Of a stretch of 64,000 bases of DNA, positions 1 through 8,715 are shown in pieces. Within the stretch, counting starts at the first letter, position 1. Each line of letters begins with the position of its first letter. A program made the translations under genes and the position numbers. Below the pieces are notes generated by a model, which did no database searches, was not told the DNA's origin, and saw only the letters and a list, made by a program, of their open reading frames with translations. Source of the stretch: Paenibacillus sp. ACRRY (GTDB lineage Bacteria > Bacillota > Bacilli > Paenibacillales > Paenibacillaceae); NCBI RefSeq assembly GCF_022346995.1, contig NZ_JAKRNM010000005.1, positions 186,001 through 250,000 on the forward strand, written 5' to 3'.

Positions 1-1
1 C

Positions 2-1669
2 AATAAATTACGTGAGACCCGAATCCGGGAAGAACGCGAAATCGAAGTGATTTTGCAGAAATTGACAGCACTTGTCAGTGAGCAGGGTGAGTGGCTGTTG
101 TATGATGTTGATTTGCTGGGCTCTCTGGACTTTATCTTTGCCAAAGCACGGCATGCCCGTGAATTAAAAGCCACCTTGCCGCGCATGAATGATCGTGGGT
201 TTATTAAGCTCAAAAAAGGGCGCCACCCGCTGATTGCTATTGAAAACGTAGTGCCGACCGACATTGAACTGGGCAATGATTATACATCCATTATTGTGAC
301 GGGGCCGAATACGGGTGGTAAAACAGTAACACTCAAAACCATTGGATTACTAAGCCTGATGGCGATGTCCGGCTTGTTCGTTCCTGCTGAAGATGGCAGT
401 CAGCTCTGTGTATTTGACGCAATCTATGCCGATATTGGGGACGAGCAGAGCATTGAGCAAAATCTAAGTACGTTCTCCAGCCATATGACGAACATTATCC
501 GTATTCTGAAAAATATGACTACCAAAAGTCTGGTGCTGCTTGACGAGCTTGGTGCAGGGACGGATCCTGCTGAAGGATCGGCACTGGCGATCTCCATTCT
601 GGAACATATGCATCAGACAGGATGCCGCATGGTAGCGACAACACACTACAGTGAGCTGAAAGCTTATGCTTATGAACGTAAAGGTGTCATTAACGCCAGC
701 ATGGAGTTTGATGTGAGTACGCTAAGCCCGACCTACCGTTTATTGGTCGGTGTTCCGGGACGAAGCAACGCATTTGCGATCGCTGAGCGTCTTGGTTTGC
801 CAGGATACATTCTCGATTATGCTCGTGGCGAAGTGAAGGAAGAGGATCAGCGTGTGGAACACATGATTGCTTCCCTTGAAGAAAACCGGCTTACAGCCGA
901 GCAGGAACGGGAAAATGCAGAGCGTCTCCGTCAGGATATGGAGAAATTGCGGAGCCGTCATCAGTCCGAGCTCGAGAAGCTGGAACAGCAACGTGAACGC
1001 CGCATTGAAAAAGCGGAGGAAGATGCTCGTAACATCGTGGATAAGGCGAGAGCCGAAGCAGAGAAAATTATTGCGGACCTGCGTCAGCTTGCGATGGAGG
1101 AAGGCGCATCCGTGAAAGAGCATAAGCTGATTGCTGCTCGCAAACAACTGGATGAAGCTGAGCCGGAGAGACGCAAAAAGACAGTGAAGCGTACGGGATC
1201 AGCACCAAAAACCCGAGCGATCGGCCCAGGAGATGAAGTGCATGTGTACAGCTTGAACCAAAAAGGGCATGTTGTGGAATTATCGGGCACCAAAGAAGCC
1301 GTAGTTCAGCTGGGGATTATGAAAATGAAAGTATCCCTGGATGATCTGGAACTGAAGCAAGCTGCGCCAGAAGCTAAGCCTAAGCAAAAACCGGTCACTA
1401 GCATGAAGCGTACACGTGATGACAACGTGAAGAGTGAACTGGATCTGCGAGGAACCAATCTGGAGGAAGCATTGATGGAGACGGACCGTTTTATCGATGA
1501 AGCCTTCCTGGCGAATCTGGGTCAGATATATATTATTCACGGTAAAGGAACTGGAATTTTGCGTTCCGGTATTCAGGATTATCTGCGTAAGCATAAACAT
1601 ATTAAAAGTTACCGGCTGGGCAATTACGGAGAAGGCGGAAACGGCGTAACCGTTGCAGAATTGGAATAG
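2..1669 (+). CDS. mutS2: Endonuclease/ribosome-rescue ATPase MutS2, 3' part (5' end outside window)
   Basis: The reading frame is open from base 2 and enters from the left, so this is the C-terminal ~555 residues of a family usually near 780-790. It shows the MutS ATPase core: Walker A GPNTGGKT (bases ~301-325) and Walker B LVLLDELGAGTDP (~532-570). A long charged coiled-coil-like helix follows (~830-1180), then a C-terminal Smr domain with LDLRG (~1441) and HGKGTG (~1540). The Smr domain separates MutS2 from mismatch-repair MutS. Bacillus MutS2 acts on collided ribosomes and/or suppresses recombination; which applies here cannot be read from sequence. A GTG at 47 is internal, not a start. 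Confidence 0.95.
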   Translation, partial: NKLRETRIREEREIEVILQKLTALVSEQGEWLLYDVDLLGSLDFIFAKARHARELKATLPRMNDRGFIKLKKGRHPLIAIENVVPTDIELGNDYTSIIVTGPNTGGKTVTLKTIGLLSLMAMSGLFVPAEDGSQLCVFDAIYADIGDEQSIEQNLSTFSSHMTNIIRILKNMTTKSLVLLDELGAGTDPAEGSALAISILEHMHQTGCRMVATTHYSELKAYAYERKGVINASMEFDVSTLSPTYRLLVGVPGRSNAFAIAERLGLPGYILDYARGEVKEEDQRVEHMIASLEENRLTAEQERENAERLRQDMEKLRSRHQSELEKLEQQRERRIEKAEEDARNIVDKARAEAEKIIADLRQLAMEEGASVKEHKLIAARKQLDEAEPERRKKTVKRTGSAPKTRAIGPGDEVHVYSLNQKGHVVELSGTKEAVVQLGIMKMKVSLDDLELKQAAPEAKPKQKPVTSMKRTRDDNVKSELDLRGTNLEEALMETDRFIDEAFLANLGQIYIIHGKGTGILRSGIQDYLRKHKHIKSYRLGNYGEGGNGVTVAELE

Positions 1670-1739
1670 CCGGACCTTGAAACAACGTTGTTCCACTGCG
1701 TGGTGAGAGGGGCAGTGGAACAGGGAAGGGGAACAGGGA

Positions 1740-2159
1740 GTGAAAGGGACGATTGACCAATTGCTGTCTCATCCCTTGGGGATGGTACTCGGGTTTTTCT
1801 CAGTAGCCATAATGGAGCTGCTTGTGTTTCTGGCTTGTTTTGAACTTGTAACCAAATACAAATGTTGGGATGAGATCAAGAAAGGCAATGTGGCTGTTGC
1901 CATGGCTACGGGAGGCAAGATCTTCGGGATCTGTAATGTGCTTCGATTCTGCATACAAGCCAAGTCTTCTGTCTATGAAGCCATGACATGGTCGTTTGTA
2001 GGCTTTGCTCTACTGCTTATTGCTTACTTTCTGTTTGAGTTTCTGACACCGGTTTTCTCCATTGACAAGGAAATTGAGCGGGATAACCGGGCAGTGGGCT
2101 TGATATCCATGATTATTTCTGTCTCGTTGTCATTTGTCATCGGCGCGAGCATCATGTAG
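1740..2159 (+). CDS. DUF350 family membrane protein
   Basis: 139 residues with a GTG start. About four hydrophobic segments are visible, around residues 13-35, 50-70, 82-103 and 118-139. The segment GNVAVAMATGGKIFG (residues ~49-63) is the characteristic DUF350 repeat motif. It lies 70 bases after mutS2, is followed closely by a 26-residue membrane peptide and then a zinc-ribbon gene on the same strand, so the three may be co-transcribed. No biochemical function can be assigned; DUF350 proteins are inner-membrane proteins of unknown role. Confidence 0.8.
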   Translation: MKGTIDQLLSHPLGMVLGFFSVAIMELLVFLACFELVTKYKCWDEIKKGNVAVAMATGGKIFGICNVLRFCIQAKSSVYEAMTWSFVGFALLLIAYFLFEFLTPVFSIDKEIERDNRAVGLISMIISVSLSFVIGASIM

Positions 2160-2170
2160 GGGGACCTGGC

Positions 2171-2251
2171 ATGAAGATATTGATACGAATTTTGTTTGCG
2201 GCTTCCATTGTGTTTTTTGCTATCGGTGTTATATACGTCATGAACACCTGA
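2171..2251 (+). CDS. 26-residue single-pass membrane peptide
   Basis: ATG start with an AGGGGG Shine-Dalgarno at ~2158-2163, which overlaps the DUF350 stop codon. The product is two basic residues followed by one continuous hydrophobic helix (ILIRILFAASIVFFAIGVIY) and a short polar tail ending MNT. Its position directly behind the DUF350 gene suggests it is translated as part of the same message and may associate with that membrane protein. I do not recognise the peptide. Support rests on ribosome binding site, spacing and composition only. Confidence 0.6.
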   Translation: MKILIRILFAASIVFFAIGVIYVMNT

Positions 2252-2284
2252 CAATAAGATTGTATAAAAGAAAGGTTGATTCAA

Positions 2285-2851
2285 TTGGAAACAACAGTAT
2301 GTCCGTGGTGCCACACCGAGATTGTATGGGATGAGGAATTGGGTCCCGAAGAAGAGTGCCCTTATTGTCACAATGAACTGAAGGGTTATCGTACATTGAA
2401 CATCAACATTGGAGAAGAAGAGGATGAAGAAGAAGTAAGCGATATTTATGATGTAGATGATGCTCAGGACAGCGATCAAACCACTGACCTCGCTGCATTG
2501 TGGGGAGATGAAGTCGAACTGAAACTGCCTGAACTGCGAACACTAACCAAATACGCGGACGAAGGCAATGATCTGATCCTATATGAAGAAGGCGTGGAGA
2601 AACAGCTGGATCTGCAAGAAGAAGTACCGGAATGTCCACATTGCCGTGAATTCATGATTCTAGCAGGTACCCAAACGTCTACGAAGGACACATTCACACC
2701 TGTAGCCAACGCAGTTTCAAGAACGGATTCCCTGCTGGATGCACCGTTTACGGTACAAATGTATGTCTGCTCCGGATGTTTCCAAGTTCAATACAGTTTA
2801 TCCGAGGATGATCGTCTGCGCCTGATTCAAAACCTGAGCGCCAAGAAGTAA
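2285..2851 (+). CDS. Zinc-ribbon protein of unknown function
   Basis: 188 residues from the TTG at 2285. I prefer this to the TTG at 2276 because the AGAAAGG at 2269-2275 abuts 2276 but lies 9 bases from 2285. The N-terminus carries CPWC and CPYC (residues ~6-9 and ~26-29), a classic zinc ribbon. A very acidic stretch follows (runs of Glu/Asp around residues 43-70). A second Cys pair set, CPHC and CSGC, sits in the C-terminal half. The lack of signal peptide or membrane helix makes it cytoplasmic. It is probably a conserved Paenibacillus protein; no reaction can be assigned. Confidence 0.75.
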   Translation: METTVCPWCHTEIVWDEELGPEEECPYCHNELKGYRTLNINIGEEEDEEEVSDIYDVDDAQDSDQTTDLAALWGDEVELKLPELRTLTKYADEGNDLILYEEGVEKQLDLQEEVPECPHCREFMILAGTQTSTKDTFTPVANAVSRTDSLLDAPFTVQMYVCSGCFQVQYSLSEDDRLRLIQNLSAKK

Positions 2852-2971
2852 TTTCCATTCACTGAAAATGAAATATTCCTGAGATTCGTCATGTTTTTCC
2901 TCTGCTTGGGGTACGTTAACCCTGAGACTTGCCGCGAAGCGCTGACTTCAAGCGGAAGAAGGAGGGAGCAG

Positions 2972-4186
2972 ATGAAGGTATCTCTGGGCCGACAATCCAT
3001 TCTGCTTCTGGGCGTGAACGGATTGTTTGTGTTAGCCGGAGCTTTGTCGGGGACGTTTCTGAATGTATATCTATGGAAGAGTCGTCCGGACTATGCAATG
3101 CTGGGATGGTTTACAGTAAGTCAGCAGTTGGCGCTCGGATTGACATTCTGGTTAGCCGGTAAATGGGTCAAGGAACATAATAAAATGAGTGCTCTGCGTC
3201 TAGGCACAGCATTATCTGGCATTTTTTATATGCTTGTCCTATGGGCTGGCCCAAGAGCGGTGGATTGGATATGGCCACTCGGCGTATTGCTTGGATGTGC
3301 TCTGGGTCTGTTCTGGATCGCTTTTAATGTGGTGTACTTTGAAGTTACAGACCGGGAGAACCGGGACCTGTTCAATGGATGGGTCGGGTTGTTAGGCTCC
3401 ATGACAGGAATTATCGGTCCCTGGTTCTCGGGCTTGATTATTTCGAAGATGGCGGATAATTCTGGTTATCGGCTCATTTTTACCGTGTCACTTGTGATAT
3501 ACGTGATCGCGGTAATTTTCAGCTTTTTTCTAAAAAAGAGAAAAGTCAGCGGCACCTACCGCTGGTCAGAACCATGGTACCAGTTATCCCGTTCAGGAAG
3601 CGAGTGGAGACCACTGGGAATGGGATTGTTTGCCCAGGGTGTAAGGGAGGGCGTATTCGCCTTTCTAATTGCGCTGCTGGTTTATGTAGCAACGGAACAG
3701 GAATACAAGCTGGGACAGTTTTCATTAATTACGTCCGCCGTAGCTTTGGTCAGTTATTGGATGGCGGGCAAGTGGTTCAAACCGCAATATAGATCGAAAG
3801 GTATGTTGACCGGGGCAATTATATTATTTCTCGTTCTTCTGCCTCTGATCTGGAAGGTAAGCTATGGCACGCTTTTGATTATGGGAATTGGTTCAGCGCT
3901 GGCCATGCCGTTATACATGCTTCCCATGATTTCCGCAGGATTCGACTTGATGGGCATGAGTGGCGAAAATGTGGAGAAAAGGGTTGAACTTGTCGTTTTA
4001 AGGGAGCTCTGTCTAATGACAGGACGTTTATCCGGCCTTGCCGTGTTTATCATTATCGTAATGAATGGCCCCTCTCTTCGTACGTTAACCTGGCTCATTG
4101 TGGTTTTGGGAGCATTCCCGTTGGTCGGCTGGGTCTTTATGCGCAAAATGTTAGTAGGGCCGGAGCAGGGTAAGCCTGCGTCCTGA
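2972..4186 (+). CDS. MFS transporter
   Basis: 404 residues from the ATG at 2972, which has GGAGGG at 2961-2966; the frame is open further upstream (2891) without a comparable ribosome site. About 12 hydrophobic segments are visible. The first half holds the short basic loop after helix 2-3 (GKWVKEHNK), and a polar central loop (KKRKVSGTYR, then WSEPWYQLSRSG) separates the halves, as in major facilitator permeases. Substrate is unknown. It resembles uncharacterised Firmicute MFS permeases of the YqgE type; this is an impression from memory. A convergent terminator follows. Confidence 0.8.
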   Translation: MKVSLGRQSILLLGVNGLFVLAGALSGTFLNVYLWKSRPDYAMLGWFTVSQQLALGLTFWLAGKWVKEHNKMSALRLGTALSGIFYMLVLWAGPRAVDWIWPLGVLLGCALGLFWIAFNVVYFEVTDRENRDLFNGWVGLLGSMTGIIGPWFSGLIISKMADNSGYRLIFTVSLVIYVIAVIFSFFLKKRKVSGTYRWSEPWYQLSRSGSEWRPLGMGLFAQGVREGVFAFLIALLVYVATEQEYKLGQFSLITSAVALVSYWMAGKWFKPQYRSKGMLTGAIILFLVLLPLIWKVSYGTLLIMGIGSALAMPLYMLPMISAGFDLMGMSGENVEKRVELVVLRELCLMTGRLSGLAVFIIIVMNGPSLRTLTWLIVVLGAFPLVGWVFMRKMLVGPEQGKPAS

Positions 4187-4204
4187 CAGCCTTGGTCACA
4201 ACCG

Positions 4205-4252
4205 AAAAAAGGTGCAGAATCAGGAAAGCCATTCCTGCTCTGCACCTTTTTC
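4205..4252. terminator. Bidirectional terminator between the MFS and FAD-oxidoreductase genes
   Basis: Interrupted inverted repeat: GGTGCAG (4211-4217) pairs with CTGCACC (4240-4246) and CAGGAA with TTCCTG inside. It is flanked by A-run on the left and T-run on the right, so it can end transcription from both convergent genes. Confidence 0.85.
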
Positions 4253-4255
4253 TAT

Positions 4256-5476
4256 TTACACGGGGGAAGGTTTAGTGGTTCTGGTCAGAGAAAACAGTTC
4301 CATGTCTTCGTTATGGCCCCCAGTTATCACATCCGTAAGAATGGATGCAGCAATCATGCTATATACCGTCCCGTTTCCTCCATATCCTTCGATAAAGTAA
4401 CAGTTCGGGTATTCAGGATGAGGGCCAATCAGTGGAAGACCATCATGGGTGCTGCCGAATACGGCTTCCCAGGCATAGTCTATTTCGAGATCCGGAAGTG
4501 GGAAGTAGTTAGCTACCTTTTTAAGTAAATCCTCACCCCTATGCTCGGCTCGAATTGCACGCTGGTCTTCACGCGGAATTTCCTCATCTAGACCTCCGGC
4601 AATAATTCTGCCATCCGGGGTGGTCCGCATGTATAAATAAGGGCGAGCCGTTTCCCATATCATGCTGTGGTTATACCAGCTGCTAAGATCTCTTAGCGGC
4701 TTGGTTGCAATCGCATAAGTGCTCTTCAGATATGCACCACGATCATTTTTGATCTCTTGGGTCTCATAACCCGTAGAGAAGATAACCTGCTTGGCGCGAA
4801 TCGCTCCGTTCGGAGTATAACAGAGGACACCATCTTCACCATATTCACAATGAATCATCTCAGTTCGTTCGTACACTCGAGCTCCTTCTTTTGAAGCGGA
4901 CTGAAGGAGACCATGTACCAGTCTATAAGGGTTAACTTCGGCATCTCCTTGGGTATACAGCGCCATCGGTTTGCTGAATGGGAAGCTCGTACTAATTTTG
5001 TCTCGGTTCCACAGCTCAACATCAAAGCCGTGGGTTTTGAGCGTATGATATTCCTCTTCCAACAGAGCAATATCTTCTTCAAGGCTTGCACAATACAAAC
5101 TGTTACGAGGAATATACCATGGATCAAGGTCCAGACTCGAAGCTGTTTCTTCCAATTGCTTCATGGCAGTGCGGCATAGTTCATAAAATCGTACCCCACG
5201 TTGTTCACCAAAGGTATGTATACACGAGGTGAGCGTTTTGTCATTGGAATATTGAAGTAGTCCGGTGTTTGCCATACTGCTGCCATGACCGATTTCTCTT
5301 TTATCAATAACGACCGTACGCAAACCTCTTTCGGTTAATAGTTTGGCGGACAGCGCTCCTCCCATACCACCACCGATAATGAGACAGTCACAGGAGATCT
5401 CGCCTTCTAGAACAGGATAACTGTATGGAGATGTGAATGTAGTTGGCCAAAACGTATTACCATTAATAAGTTCCAT
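4256..5476 (-). CDS. FAD-dependent oxidoreductase (DAO / glycine oxidase family)
   Basis: 406 residues. The N-terminus has the FAD-binding Rossmann signature IIGGGMGGALSAKLL (residues ~31-45), followed by the acidic end of beta-2 (VVIDK) and the GHGSSMANTGLL segment typical of the D-amino-acid-oxidase fold. The C-terminal part has PHPEYPNCYFIEGYGGNG, the usual second FAD-contact region (GxGGxG). It probably oxidises a small amine or amino acid with oxygen as acceptor; the substrate is not deducible. It stands alone between convergent and divergent neighbours. Confidence 0.85.
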   Translation of the reverse strand: MELINGNTFWPTTFTSPYSYPVLEGEISCDCLIIGGGMGGALSAKLLTERGLRTVVIDKREIGHGSSMANTGLLQYSNDKTLTSCIHTFGEQRGVRFYELCRTAMKQLEETASSLDLDPWYIPRNSLYCASLEEDIALLEEEYHTLKTHGFDVELWNRDKISTSFPFSKPMALYTQGDAEVNPYRLVHGLLQSASKEGARVYERTEMIHCEYGEDGVLCYTPNGAIRAKQVIFSTGYETQEIKNDRGAYLKSTYAIATKPLRDLSSWYNHSMIWETARPYLYMRTTPDGRIIAGGLDEEIPREDQRAIRAEHRGEDLLKKVANYFPLPDLEIDYAWEAVFGSTHDGLPLIGPHPEYPNCYFIEGYGGNGTVYSMIAASILTDVITGGHNEDMELFSLTRTTKPSPV

Positions 5477-5576
5477 TTATGAATCACCTCGGTTTGGATT
5501 GTTAAATAAGTATACTTTTGCAGGACAAGGTAACAATAAATTCGCATAAACTTTAGGTTAAGGAGGAAAAAAGCAC

Positions 5577-5807
5577 ATGCAAAATACGCAGATGCAGGCG
5601 CTTAGCCCCAAGGAACTGAACTACATTGCGGATTCGATCTCCAATGAAGAAATGCTGATCAAACAGTGTGCAGCAACAGCTTCCATCACACATAACCCGC
5701 AAATCCAGCAAGCTCTGAATCAGTATGTACGCTCACATGAACAGCATCTGAACACACTCGTCAATGCCCTTCAGCAGCATCAGTCCCTTGCACCAACACA
5801 GTCTTAG
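5577..5807 (+). CDS. Small spore coat protein, CotF-like
   Basis: 76 residues with AAGGAGG upstream (~5560). The short helical Q/N/H-rich protein (LSPKELNYIADSISNEEML...) resembles the compact helical hairpin proteins that accompany CotF in Paenibacillus and Bacillus. The next gene, 37 bases downstream, is a clear CotF-family protein. Both would be expected to be made in the mother cell and deposited in the coat. I did not find a convincing sigma-E or sigma-K promoter; a CATAAACT element at ~5543 is only a partial match. Confidence 0.7.
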   Translation: MQNTQMQALSPKELNYIADSISNEEMLIKQCAATASITHNPQIQQALNQYVRSHEQHLNTLVNALQQHQSLAPTQS

Positions 5808-5844
5808 GTAGTCCCAAGATATTAAATGTATAGGAGGAAACCGC

Positions 5845-6240
5845 ATGTACTCTCAATCTTTGTCATCTGGTGGAAATTTTATGCAGGAGCAGGATCTGCT
5901 GAAGTCGATTCTTGCGGATTTAAGACGAACTTCCCGTGAATATACTACAGCAACGACTGAATCTTCCTGCCCTGTTACCCGCAGAATGTTTACAGAACTC
6001 ACGAACGATACGCTTAGATTGCAAGGCGAGCTGTTTAACCTGATGCAGCAGAACAACATGTATTCCGCTTCTTCCAAAGCCTCTCGGAGCGAGCTGGACA
6101 AGACGATTCAGTCTGCACACCAAACGCAGCAAAAATGTCATCAGTTCATTCAGGAAAAGAATACACTTTCCAGTCCATATAGCCAGGCCCCTAATGTGCC
6201 TCAGCATCAACCTAATTACGGTAACCCTTATTACATGTAA
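5845..6240 (+). CDS. Spore coat protein, CotF family
   Basis: 131 residues; AGGAGG precedes the ATG at 5845 by 8 bases. The CotF core is seen at residues ~14-70 (EQDLLKSILADLRRTSREYTTA, then VTRRMFTELTNDTLRLQGELF), followed by a Ser/Gln-rich linker and a Pro/Asn/Tyr-rich tail ending NPYYM, typical of coat proteins. It forms a two-gene unit with the preceding coat gene and is closed by a terminator at 6311-6342. Confidence 0.85.
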   Translation: MYSQSLSSGGNFMQEQDLLKSILADLRRTSREYTTATTESSCPVTRRMFTELTNDTLRLQGELFNLMQQNNMYSASSKASRSELDKTIQSAHQTQQKCHQFIQEKNTLSSPYSQAPNVPQHQPNYGNPYYM

Positions 6241-6310
6241 CCTTTTTGCGAACAGGTTGAAGCATAACCGGAAAATAAGGATTGAAGGACAGATTGTCCG
6301 GACCATACCA

Positions 6311-6342
6311 CCGCTTGCCTGAATTGAGGGCAGGCGGTTTTT
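6311..6342 (+). terminator. Rho-independent terminator after the coat genes
   Basis: GC-rich hairpin (CCGC-TTGCC paired with GGCA-GGCGG, loop ~TGAATTGAG) followed by TTTTT. Confidence 0.85.
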
Positions 6343-6346
6343 AGCT

Positions 6347-6374
6347 TTGCACAGACGTTAAATTCATGTAATAT
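6347..6374 (+). promoter_or_regulatory. Sigma-A type promoter of the Lrp regulator/aminotransferase operon
   Basis: TTGCAC (6347-6352), 16 bases, TAATAT (6369-6374). It starts just after the coat terminator and ~48 bases before the regulator ATG. Lrp proteins often autoregulate, so operator sites are likely to overlap it, but I cannot point to one. Confidence 0.55.
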
Positions 6375-6422
6375 AAGTATTAATTCATTTTCAGGAACCT
6401 GGATGACGCTGGAGGGAAAGTC

Positions 6423-6923
6423 ATGAAAGATTTGAACGATCTGCAATTAAAAGTTCTGGATCTGCTGAAGGAAGACGCAAGAAGGTCTCCGGCGCTGCTG
6501 TCAACACTGCTGGGGGAGTCTGAAGACAAGATCAAGAACGCCGTGGCCCAGCTCGAACAGGACCACGTCATTGTAAAGTATGCTACAGTGGTTAACTGGA
6601 GCAAAATTGATGATGAGAAAGTGACAGCCCTGATCGAAGTACAGATCACACCGGAACGTGGTCGTGGTTTTGAGGGTATCGCCGAACGCATTTATTTGTA
6701 TCCCCAAGTGAAATCCGTCTATCTCATGTCAGGTGCATACGATCTGCTCGTAGAAGTAGAAGGTGGCAACCTGCGTGAAGTCGCTAACTTTGTATCGGAG
6801 AAACTGTCTCCAATTGATTCTGTGCTCTCGACCAAAACAAACTTTATTCTTAAAAAATATAAACAGGACGGGATCATTTTTGAAGACCATCAGGAAGATA
6901 ACCGTCTCATGATCTCGCCGTAA
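6423..6923 (+). CDS. alaR: Lrp/AsnC-family transcriptional regulator (AlaR-like)
   Basis: 166 residues. The N-terminal winged helix-turn-helix (LNDLQLKVLDLLKEDARRSPALLSTLLG...) is followed by an AsnC ligand-binding/oligomerisation domain (VYLMSGAYDLLVEVEGG). It lies 13 bases before an aminotransferase gene. The same pair, with a regulator of about this length, exists in Bacillus subtilis as alaR-alaT (yugG-yugH), where the regulator controls alanine transaminase. I infer the same relationship here; the amino-acid effector is not proven. Confidence 0.75.
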   Translation: MKDLNDLQLKVLDLLKEDARRSPALLSTLLGESEDKIKNAVAQLEQDHVIVKYATVVNWSKIDDEKVTALIEVQITPERGRGFEGIAERIYLYPQVKSVYLMSGAYDLLVEVEGGNLREVANFVSEKLSPIDSVLSTKTNFILKKYKQDGIIFEDHQEDNRLMISP

Positions 6924-6936
6924 AGGAAGATGTGTC

Positions 6937-8145
6937 ATGATAGTGAATGAACAGACAACAGGGAACAACAAGAAGATGACCTCGTATCTGGCACCTCTGG
7001 TTCAGCAGATACCCCCATCCGGGATTCGGAAGTTTTTCGACCTGGTTGGTGACAACAAGGATATCATTACGCTCGGCGTCGGGGAACCCGACTTTGTTAC
7101 GCCTTGGCATATGCGTGAAGCTTGCGTATACTCCCTCGAGAGAGGTATGACAAGTTATACGTCCAATGCTGGGATGCCCAAATTGAGAGAAGCTATCAGT
7201 AATTATCTTGATACTCAATTTGATACCAAGTACGATCCCAAGGATGAGATTATCGTTACGGTTGGCGGTAGTGAGGCGATTGACCTTGCTCTGCGTGCAT
7301 TAATTGTACCAGGAGATGAGATTCTCATTCCGGAGCCTTCGTATGTGGCCTATTCACCAATTGCATCAATTGGCGGAGGAGTTCCTGTGGGTGTCGAAAC
7401 TTATGCCAAAGACCAATTCAAATTGACTGCAGAGTCACTGGAAGCATCCATTACACCGAAGTCCAAAGTGGTGATTTTGTGTTATCCAAGCAATCCGACC
7501 GGTGCAATTATGACGTACGAAGATTGGCTGCCGATCGCAGAAGTCATCAAAAAGCATGATCTGATCGTCATTGCTGACGAAATTTATGCAGAACTGACGT
7601 ATACTCAAAAACATGTCAGCTTCGCTTCGATCCCGGATATGAAGGAGCGGACGATTCTTGTGAGCGGCTTCTCCAAAGCTTTTGCCATGACAGGTTGGCG
7701 GATTGGTTACATGTGCGGTCATCCAGAACTTATCGCAGCCATGTTGAAGATCCACCAGTATACCGTAATGTGTGCTCCAGCGATGGGACAGGTCGCGGCG
7801 CTTGAAGCGCTAACGAATGGATTGGGAGAGAAAGACCGCATGGTCGAGTCCTACAATCAGCGTAGACGTCTTATCGTACAGGGATTCCGTGACATTGGGC
7901 TGGATTGCCATGAACCTCAGGGAGCCTTCTATGCATTCCCGAGTATTCAAAATACTGGTTTGAACTCTGATCTTTTTGCCGAACGTCTTCTGACCGAAAA
8001 TAAAGTTGCTGCAGTTCCCGGTAACGTGTTTGGTCCTCAGGGGGAAGGCTTCTTGCGCTGTTCTTATGCTACTTCAGTAACCCAATTGAATGAAGCTTTG
8101 GAACGAATCGGAAATTTTGTTTACAAACTGCAAAAAGAGGGTTAA
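6937..8145 (+). CDS. alaT: Class I/II aminotransferase (alanine transaminase AlaT-like)
   Basis: 402 residues, fold-type I PLP enzyme. Visible landmarks are YPSNPTG (substrate/PLP Asn), ADEIYAELTY (PLP Asp and Tyr) and SGFSKAFAMTGWRIGY, which holds the Schiff-base Lys. C-terminal Arg in LRCSYATS would bind the substrate carboxylate. Position behind the Lrp gene suggests alanine/pyruvate exchange as in Bacillus, but PatA-type aromatic or branched-chain aminotransferases share these motifs, so the substrate is inferred. Confidence 0.8.
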   Translation: MIVNEQTTGNNKKMTSYLAPLVQQIPPSGIRKFFDLVGDNKDIITLGVGEPDFVTPWHMREACVYSLERGMTSYTSNAGMPKLREAISNYLDTQFDTKYDPKDEIIVTVGGSEAIDLALRALIVPGDEILIPEPSYVAYSPIASIGGGVPVGVETYAKDQFKLTAESLEASITPKSKVVILCYPSNPTGAIMTYEDWLPIAEVIKKHDLIVIADEIYAELTYTQKHVSFASIPDMKERTILVSGFSKAFAMTGWRIGYMCGHPELIAAMLKIHQYTVMCAPAMGQVAALEALTNGLGEKDRMVESYNQRRRLIVQGFRDIGLDCHEPQGAFYAFPSIQNTGLNSDLFAERLLTENKVAAVPGNVFGPQGEGFLRCSYATSVTQLNEALERIGNFVYKLQKEG

Positions 8146-8221
8146 TAAGAAGTAGAGTGATTTTTTCAAATGTGGACATTTTGCAACTTAGAAAAAAATA
8201 ACTTTCATTTACAAAATATTG

Positions 8222-8230
8222 TGATATAAT
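8222..8230 (+). promoter_or_regulatory. Extended -10 promoter for the Spo0E-like gene
   Basis: TGATATAAT is a perfect extended -10 (TGnTATAAT); the -35 position 16 bases upstream reads TTTCAT, so the extended element probably carries recognition. The surrounding ~60 bases are very AT-rich. Confidence 0.5.
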
Positions 8231-8290
8231 TTCAATTTGAAATATGTTTTTCATATATTTGGAAACTAATTTTCCAAGGAGGGGTTAGCA

Positions 8291-8557
8291 TTGTTTTGTG
8301 TTGAATATGATTTACCGACTAATCGTGGGCATTACCTGGCTGAAGGCGATCAAGGCGACCGATGGTCGGTGAGACCAGATCACGAATCTTTGCATGACAT
8401 TTCCTTGGAAGATGAGATCCACATGCTTCGTCGCAAGATGGAACAGATCTTTATGGAGGAGAAATCCTTTACTTCAGAAATTGTGATTGAAATCAGCAGT
8501 TTATTGGATCTGAAGATCAATGAATATATGAAAGCTAACCCGATAAAAGGAAGATAA
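8291..8557 (+). CDS. Spo0E-like aspartyl-phosphate phosphatase
   Basis: 88 residues from a TTG start with AAGGAGGGG at ~8277-8285. The C-terminal ~45 residues (EIHMLRRKMEQIF... EIVIEISSLLDLKINEYM) form the helical hairpin of the Spo0E family, including the Ser-x-x-Leu-Asp core as SSLLDLKIN. Family members dephosphorylate Spo0A~P and restrain sporulation entry. The N-terminal ~35 residues are additional and unmatched. It is a single-gene unit closed by a terminator. Confidence 0.8.
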   Translation: MFCVEYDLPTNRGHYLAEGDQGDRWSVRPDHESLHDISLEDEIHMLRRKMEQIFMEEKSFTSEIVIEISSLLDLKINEYMKANPIKGR

Positions 8558-8593
8558 GCTGATACTTACGAAAACGTTACCCATATGAAAGTT

Positions 8594-8622
8594 AAGGAGA
8601 CCCTTAGGGGTCTTCTTTTTTG
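8594..8622 (+). terminator. Terminator after the Spo0E-like gene
   Basis: GACCC-TTA-GGGTC hairpin (8599-8612), extended by AAGG/TTCTT, then a T-run. Confidence 0.8.
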
Positions 8623-8715
8623 ATGGGGTTAAGAAATCTCTTATTTGTAAGGGTTATTTTTTTGCGTGGAACAATTGTGATATATTGTACTAAGGAGACA
8701 AAAGGGGGAACTGGA

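Noticed and set aside
5543..5552. Sigma-E or sigma-K promoter for the coat genes (CATAAACT)
   Set aside because: Only the -10 half is similar and no matching -35 lies at the right distance.
5920..6306. 128-codon minus-strand ORF across the CotF-family gene
   Set aside because: Antisense to a clear coat gene, no ribosome site, composition of a shadow frame.
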